A DNA stretch of 46,890 nucleotides, from positions 1 through 46,890 of the forward strand of contig JABDLS010000008.1 of assembly GCA_013002885.1 (NCBI GenBank), given 5' to 3'. The position numbers were made by a program, and so were the translations under genes. The notes beneath the pieces are model-generated. The model saw only the letters and a list, made by a program, of their open reading frames with translations, was not told the origin of the DNA and did no database searches. This DNA is from Gemmatimonadota bacterium. Lineage in GTDB: Bacteria; Gemmatimonadota; Gemmatimonadetes; Longimicrobiales; Gaopeijiaceae. This document shows, piece by piece, positions 42,476-46,890 of this stretch (position 1 is its first letter; each line of letters starts with the position of its first letter).

Positions 42476-45165
42476 GCAATGAGAAGGAGCCGCGCCGGAG
42501 GCGGTTGTTCCGGCTCCCCTTCGGAGGAGCCGGTCGGATCCAGGACGAGGTGGACGAGGAGATCCGCTTCCATATCGAAGAGCGGGCGGCCCGGTACGAG
42601 GCCGAGGGCATGTCTCCGTCCGAGGCGCTGGCCGAGGCCGAGCGTCGTTTCGGGGATGTCGACTCCGTACGCCACGAAGTGGAGAAGATGATGACGAGGA
42701 GGAGGAGAGCCATGCAGAGGAGTGATCTCGTGGGTGACGTGAAAAGGGACGTGGCCTTCGCCACGCGTCAGATCCTGTCCCATCCGGTATTCAGCGCGGT
42801 GGCCATCGCCACCATCGCACTCGCCATCGGCGCCACCACCGCGATTTTCAGCGTCGTCGACGGGGTCATGCTTCGACCGCTCCCCTACGACGAGCCCGAC
42901 GAGCTCGTCATGGTCTGGATGGACTATACCGAGCGCGACGTGGTCCTCGCCGACAAGGCTCGGGAATGGCTCTCGTGGCCGAACTTCGCCGACTTCCGGG
43001 ACGAGATCTCTTCCGTCGAGAGTATTTCGGCATTCACGGGGTGGCGCCCGACGCTCACCGGCGACGGTACGGACGCGCAGCAACTCTTCGGGACCCAGTT
43101 CAGCCACGGGATGTTCGCGGAGGTACTCGGTGTGGCACCGGCCATGGGTCGCGGTTTCCTCCCCGAAGACGACGTACCCGACGGGCCGGCGGTGGTCATT
43201 CTGAGCGACGGACTATGGCGTCGGGCCTTCGGGGCCGATCCAGGCGTCGTCAACCAGACGGTACTCCTCAGCGACATCCCGTATACCGTGATCGGGGTCA
43301 TGCCACCGGACTTCCAGCCGCCCCCCTTCCTCGGGACCGACGCCTGGACCACTCTCCAGTTCGACCGGACCAACGGAGGCGGGAGGGGGAGCATCTTCCT
43401 CCGCGCTGTGGGAAGGATGCAGGACGGGGCATCCGTCGAGCTCGTGCGGGCCCAGGCGAGGGATCTGGGCGCGAGACTCGAGCAGGAATACCCGGTGGAC
43501 AACGTCGATACGAACTTCAATGTCTATCCGCTTCACGATGACCTGGTGACCCAGGCGAGCACGGCGCTTTGGGTGCTCCTGGGCGCCGTGGGCTTCGTGC
43601 TCCTCATCGCATGTGTGAACGTGGCCAACCTCCTGCTGGCCAGGGGAGCCACGCGGAGCAGCGAGTTGGCCGTCCGTGTGGCCATGGGCGCCGGGCGCCG
43701 TCGGATCGTGTCCCAGCTCCTCACCGAGAGCTCCCTCCTCGCCTTCGTCGGTGGGGCGGTGGGCATCGGACTGGCGTATCTGGGCACCGACGTCCTCGTG
43801 CGGATGGCGCCCGCGGGAACGCCGCTCCTGGATCAGGTCGCGGTGGACGCGCGCATACTGGGCTTCGCTCTCCTGGTGACCGCGATCACCGGGTCGCTCT
43901 TCGGGGTCATTCCGGCGCTGAAAGCGGCGAGGACGGACCCAGCCGGCGCGCTCAGGGAGGGCGGCCGATCAGGAGCCGCCTCAGGATCGGCCGGTCTCAG
44001 GAACACCCTGGTGGTAGGTCAGGTGGGTCTGGCCCTCGTCCTTCTGGTGGGAGCAGGTCTCCTGGTTCGAAGCTTCCAGAATCTCCAGCGCGTCGATCTG
44101 GGATTCGAGCCCGAAGGTGTGCTCACCATGCGCGTCGCGCTGCCCGGAGTCCGGTACGACGACGCCGAGACCCGCCTGGGGTTCTTCGGCCCTCTGGAGG
44201 AGCGGGTGGGCGCCCTCCCCACGGTGGAATCGGTGGGCTTCGTCGATGCCCTGCCGCTGGCCGGCTTCGACGGCGACGCTTCCTTCATGGTGGAGGGAGC
44301 GCCCCCGCCACAGCCCGGACTCGAGCCCGCGGTGTGGCTTAGGCGAAGCACGCCAGGCTACTTCGAGGCCATGGGCCTGCAGCTGCTGGCAGGTCGCGGC
44401 TTCACGTCTTCCGACGACGGTGAAGCGACGCGGGTCATCATCGTCAACGAAACCCTCCAGCGGGACTACTTCGACGGGCAGGCTCTCGGGAAACGCCTGA
44501 ACGTGAATAGCCCCGAGAATCCCGTCTGGCGTGAGGTCGTGGGGGTCGTGCGGGACATCAAGAACTTCGGAGTCCGCGCGGACAGCCGGAACGCCATGTA
44601 TCTGCCGTACGCGCAGGCCCCGTCGACCTTCTTGTTCGCTGCCGTCCGGACCACGGGAGATCCCAACAACCTGGTCAACCCGATCCGAACCATCGTTTCC
44701 GAACTGGATCCGGGTATTGCCCTCTCCGGGGTCCAACCCATGGAAGAGCTCGTAACCCTGTCGTTGGCTACGGATCGATTCACCACATCGCTCCTGGGTG
44801 GCTTCGCTATGGTGGCCATGCTCCTGGCCATCGTCGGGCTATACGGGGTCGTGTCGTATACCGTGAGCATGCGCATGCGCGAGATGGGCGTACGCATCGC
44901 TCTCGGGGCTCCGCAGGCAGGGATCCGGATGTTGGTCCTTAGATGGGCACTGGCACTGGTCGCAGCAGGTATCGGCCTCGGGTTGGTCGGCGCCGTCGGG
45001 CTCACCGGGCTCATCGAGGGATTGTTGTTCGGCGTCCCCACCACGGACCCGGTGACGTTCGCGTCGGTGGCCGGCCTCATGGTCGGCGCGGCGGTCCTGG
45101 CAAGCTTGATTCCCGCCATTCGAGCCACGCGCGTCGATCCCATCGAGGTGCTGAAGTCCGAGTAG
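42472..45165 (+). CDS. ADOP family ABC-type permease (MacB/FtsX-like)
   Basis: An 897-residue permease. The N-terminus is the ADOP helical domain (RIQDEVDEEIRFHIEERAAR, SEALAEAERRFGD), followed by a first TM (AIATIALAIGATTAIFSVVDG), a MacB-type periplasmic domain (DELVMVW, YTVIGVMPPDFQPP), an FtsX unit around residues 360-480 (LLGAVGFVLLIACVNVANLLLARGAT), then a second periplasmic domain and FtsX unit at the C-terminus ending ATRVDPIEVLKSE. No ATPase domain is present. The start is a GTG in a four-base overlap with padR; the ATPase would be encoded elsewhere. The substrate is unknown; efflux or cell-envelope stress are typical guesses. Confidence 0.95.
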   Translation: MSNEKEPRRRRLFRLPFGGAGRIQDEVDEEIRFHIEERAARYEAEGMSPSEALAEAERRFGDVDSVRHEVEKMMTRRRRAMQRSDLVGDVKRDVAFATRQILSHPVFSAVAIATIALAIGATTAIFSVVDGVMLRPLPYDEPDELVMVWMDYTERDVVLADKAREWLSWPNFADFRDEISSVESISAFTGWRPTLTGDGTDAQQLFGTQFSHGMFAEVLGVAPAMGRGFLPEDDVPDGPAVVILSDGLWRRAFGADPGVVNQTVLLSDIPYTVIGVMPPDFQPPPFLGTDAWTTLQFDRTNGGGRGSIFLRAVGRMQDGASVELVRAQARDLGARLEQEYPVDNVDTNFNVYPLHDDLVTQASTALWVLLGAVGFVLLIACVNVANLLLARGATRSSELAVRVAMGAGRRRIVSQLLTESSLLAFVGGAVGIGLAYLGTDVLVRMAPAGTPLLDQVAVDARILGFALLVTAITGSLFGVIPALKAARTDPAGALREGGRSGAASGSAGLRNTLVVGQVGLALVLLVGAGLLVRSFQNLQRVDLGFEPEGVLTMRVALPGVRYDDAETRLGFFGPLEERVGALPTVESVGFVDALPLAGFDGDASFMVEGAPPPQPGLEPAVWLRRSTPGYFEAMGLQLLAGRGFTSSDDGEATRVIIVNETLQRDYFDGQALGKRLNVNSPENPVWREVVGVVRDIKNFGVRADSRNAMYLPYAQAPSTFLFAAVRTTGDPNNLVNPIRTIVSELDPGIALSGVQPMEELVTLSLATDRFTTSLLGGFAMVAMLLAIVGLYGVVSYTVSMRMREMGVRIALGAPQAGIRMLVLRWALALVAAGIGLGLVGAVGLTGLIEGLLFGVPTTDPVTFASVAGLMVGAAVLASLIPAIRATRVDPIEVLKSE

Positions 45166-45174
45166 TATCCGACC

Positions 45175-45441
45175 TCAGCGCTTCGTGTACACATCTCCGT
45201 TCTCGGCGATCTTCTCGTCCTCGTAGGGCGAGGCGATCCTCCGATACAGCTCGAGCTTGGCGCACTCGAGCACCCCGATGACCTCGTTGATGTGCGCGTA
45301 TCGGGTACGACCTTCCTGGCCCGCCAGGCGCGCGAGATAGCTGTCTACCAGTCGGGTGACTGCGTAGTTCAGTTCGCCGGCCGCGGATGGGGGTTCTCCG
45401 GTGTCGAGTCGGGCGCGGGCTTCAGGGGTGACGTAGGGCAA
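45175..45441 (-). CDS. Small conserved protein (DUF6899-like)
   Basis: An 88-residue cytosolic protein if started at the TTG 45441, which gives the N-terminus PYVTPEARARLDTG. Distinctive parts are AGELNYAVTRLVDSYLAR, YAHINEVIGVLECAKLELYR and PYEDEKIAENGDVY. I recall this pattern as the uncharacterised family DUF6899; that name is from memory. The TTG has GGAG ten bases upstream. A longer ATG form (45525) would add 28 residues of low-complexity sequence that overlap the GAF gene start and is less likely. Function unknown; the helical pattern and conserved Asn-Glu-His could suit a small regulator. Confidence 0.7.
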   Translation of the reverse strand: MPYVTPEARARLDTGEPPSAAGELNYAVTRLVDSYLARLAGQEGRTRYAHINEVIGVLECAKLELYRRIASPYEDEKIAENGDVYTKR

Positions 45442-45523
45442 GGCGAAAGGGCTCCAGCAGAGGTGGGATGGGCTCGCGGGTCGGACCCACCACCCATAAG
45501 ATGCACCGCCAGGAGAAACCGCC

Positions 45524-46081
45524 ATGCGTCACAGCGAACTGCTTGCCGATCCCTCCCGCCTCAGGGCGCTGCGGGCGACCGGCCTACTGGACGACGACCC
45601 GTCGCCGTCGCTCCACCGTCTCGTGAGATTGGCTTCACGGATCATCGGAGCTCCGGTGAGCCTGGTCAGTCTCGTGGAGGCCGACCGGCAATTTTTCGCC
45701 TCCCAGGTCGGTCTCGCGATGCCGTACTCCCAGGGCAGGGAGACGCCGCTGAGCCACTCGTTCTGCAAGCTGGTCGTCGAGTCCGGCGAGGCGTTGGTAA
45801 TCACCGACGCCCACACCGACGCGCGTGTCGCCGGGAACCCGGCCATTCAAGACCTCCACATCCGCGCCTACGCAGGCGTCCCTCTCCTTGGAGACGATGA
45901 CGGGATGGTCCTGGGGAGCTTCTGCGTGATCGACGACCAGCCTCGGGAGTGGAGCGAAGAAGACCTCGAGACCCTCGAGGATCTGGCCGAAGCGGCCATG
46001 ACGGAGATCAGGCTCCGACGGGCGAACAACGACATCGCCGAGGCGCTGGACGACCTGAAGCGGCAGGTGGGCCGGGCCTAG
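45524..46081 (+). CDS. GAF domain protein
   Basis: A 185-residue protein that is essentially one GAF domain (residues about 28-160) with an N-terminal helix and a C-terminal helical tail (EAALDDL-type) that could dimerise. Typical GAF segments are GAPVSLVSLVEADRQFFAS, HSFCKLVVESGEALVITDA and AGVPLLGDDDGMVLGSFCVID. No output domain is attached, so it may bind a small ligand or work with a partner kinase or cyclase. AGGAG lies eight bases before the ATG. Its stop overlaps the QueG stop on the other strand by three bases within CTAG. Confidence 0.9.
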   Translation: MRHSELLADPSRLRALRATGLLDDDPSPSLHRLVRLASRIIGAPVSLVSLVEADRQFFASQVGLAMPYSQGRETPLSHSFCKLVVESGEALVITDAHTDARVAGNPAIQDLHIRAYAGVPLLGDDDGMVLGSFCVIDDQPREWSEEDLETLEDLAEAAMTEIRLRRANNDIAEALDDLKRQVGRA

Positions 46082-46890
46082 AACCGACTCAGTGCCCACT
46101 CCGCGTGCTCTCGAATCAGCGCGTCACCTTCGTCCGCCGCGGCCTCGAGGACGGCTATCGCCTCAGCCACAGACGCTCCGGCGGCCGACCGCATGGACGT
46201 CCTCCCATTCACCTCACCATCCGTGGTCTCCGCCGCGACCGACGCCAGCCAGTTGCCCATGGCCACGGCGACGTTCCTCTTGAAGCCCGAGTAGCCCACC
46301 CGGCGAAGAGCGCTGCCCCGGGTGTACGCCGACCACTCGGCCTCTGTCATCCGCATGAGCGACACGAGCCCAGGCCCGTCGGTCCCCGGGAGCGCGGAGC
46401 CTTCTGGCACTTCCTCCCCGGGAACGGGCTCCACTCCCACGGGTCGCTCACCGGGACCTCTGGCCGAGTACCTCGGCTCCCGGCTCTCCGCGGCGAAGCT
46501 CTGATTGAACGGGCACACTTCCTGGCAGATATCACAGCCATAGATGCGATTGCCCATGAGGGGCCGTAGCTCGGTGGGGATCGACCCTCGGAGCTCGATG
46601 GTGAGGTAGGAGATGCATCGCCGGGCATCGATGACCGGCGCGCCCGCTTCGTCTCGACCCAGGAGTGCCCCAGTCGGACACGCGTCGAGGCAGGCGTGGC
46701 AAGACCCGCAGTGGTCGGCCTCGAAGGGCACATCGGGCTCCAGTTCCCTCTCCACCAGAAGGACGCCCAGGAAGAAGTACGACCCCCGACGCGGGTGGAT
46801 CAGCATGGTGTTGCGACCGAACCATCCGAGTCCGGCACGACGGGCGAGCTCTCGCTCGAGTATGGGTCCGGTGTCGACGTACGCCCTTGC
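46078..46890 (-). CDS. queG: Epoxyqueuosine reductase QueG, C-terminal part (5' end outside the window)
   Basis: The frame is open through the window edge, so at least 270 codons are present and the N-terminus is missing. The first visible residues read YVDTGPILERELARRAGLGWFG, followed by GRNTM, the QueG/cobalamin-binding region. Two [4Fe-4S] clusters follow: CGSCHACLDACPTGAL and CDICQEVCPFN. The C-terminus has HEAT-like helices (AIAVLEAAADEGDALIREHAEWAL). QueG reduces epoxyqueuosine to queuosine in tRNA. The usual length is about 350-380 residues, so roughly 80-110 are off the window. It ends convergently against the GAF gene. Confidence 0.95.
   Translation of the reverse strand, partial: ARAYVDTGPILERELARRAGLGWFGRNTMLIHPRRGSYFFLGVLLVERELEPDVPFEADHCGSCHACLDACPTGALLGRDEAGAPVIDARRCISYLTIELRGSIPTELRPLMGNRIYGCDICQEVCPFNQSFAAESREPRYSARGPGERPVGVEPVPGEEVPEGSALPGTDGPGLVSLMRMTEAEWSAYTRGSALRRVGYSGFKRNVAVAMGNWLASVAAETTDGEVNGRTSMRSAAGASVAEAIAVLEAAADEGDALIREHAEWALSRF

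Noticed and set aside
1..46890. CRISPR arrays, tRNA or rRNA genes, insertion sequences
   Set aside because: No regularly spaced repeats, no T-loop-like tRNA motif in a cloverleaf context, and no transposase-like reading frame were seen. A covariance-model scan would be decisive.

Overview
The window looks like a chromosomal segment of a high-GC, double-membraned bacterium, most likely a member of the Gemmatimonadota. This is inferred from gene content: a PadR regulator overlapping an Acidobacteria/Gemmatimonadota-style ADOP permease, a SusC/SusD pair in a very GC-rich genome, TamA/TamB-type outer-membrane assembly proteins, a TPR protein with a conserved membrane N-terminus, and many Tat-exported enzymes. 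No rRNA, tRNA, CRISPR array, insertion sequence or prophage gene was recognised. Coding density is very high, no gene-free stretch exceeds about 240 bases, and many neighbouring genes share 4-base ATGA/GTGA stop-start overlaps.

Layout. (1) 1-4081, minus strand: feoA-like gene, a 632-residue FeoB, an outer-membrane-barrel-like protein, an alpha/beta hydrolase, a small membrane/coiled-coil protein and the first codons of another gene. (2) 4321-8544, minus: a metal regulator (DtxR/MntR type with an N-terminal membrane helix and FeoA-like domains), a second FeoB of 740 residues, and a MscS channel. (3) 8601-8616: a perfect 16-bp DtxR-type palindrome between the regulator and a divergent plus-strand operon. 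(4) 8770-13789, plus: multicopper oxidase, amidohydrolase, ZIP-like transporter and exported DsrE-like protein. (5) 13818-15803, minus: membrane/TPR protein, then plus-strand SusC and SusD (16004-20348). (6) 20350-22401, minus: a fusion of membrane dipeptidase (M19) and an epoxide-hydrolase-like protein. (7) 22508-30876, plus: Tat-signal aminotransferase, a terminator, then exported epimerase, MoxR ATPase, DUF58 and Bat-like genes. (8) 30910-38724, minus: TamB, TamA/BamA-like Omp85 and a Tat-signal lipoprotein candidate. (9) 38928-46890: YflT-like stress protein, FAD disulfide oxidoreductase with YihY/BrkB protein, PadR with ADOP permease, a small conserved protein, a GAF protein and the C-terminal part of QueG.

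How it fits together. The first 13.8 kb reads as a metal-homeostasis island: two Feo import systems, a regulator with MntR-like metal ligands, a shared-looking operator, a copper oxidase that could be a metallo-oxidase, and a ZIP-like transporter. The central part reads as nutrient uptake and periplasmic processing, probably of peptides, since a SusCD pair lies beside an exported dipeptidase. The MoxR/Bat operon and the TamA/TamB pair are envelope functions. The strongest candidates for something undescribed are the Feo operon that carries its own outer-membrane barrel, the membrane-anchored MntR/FeoA regulator with its operator, and the dipeptidase-hydrolase fusion that holds a well-placed internal ribosome site.
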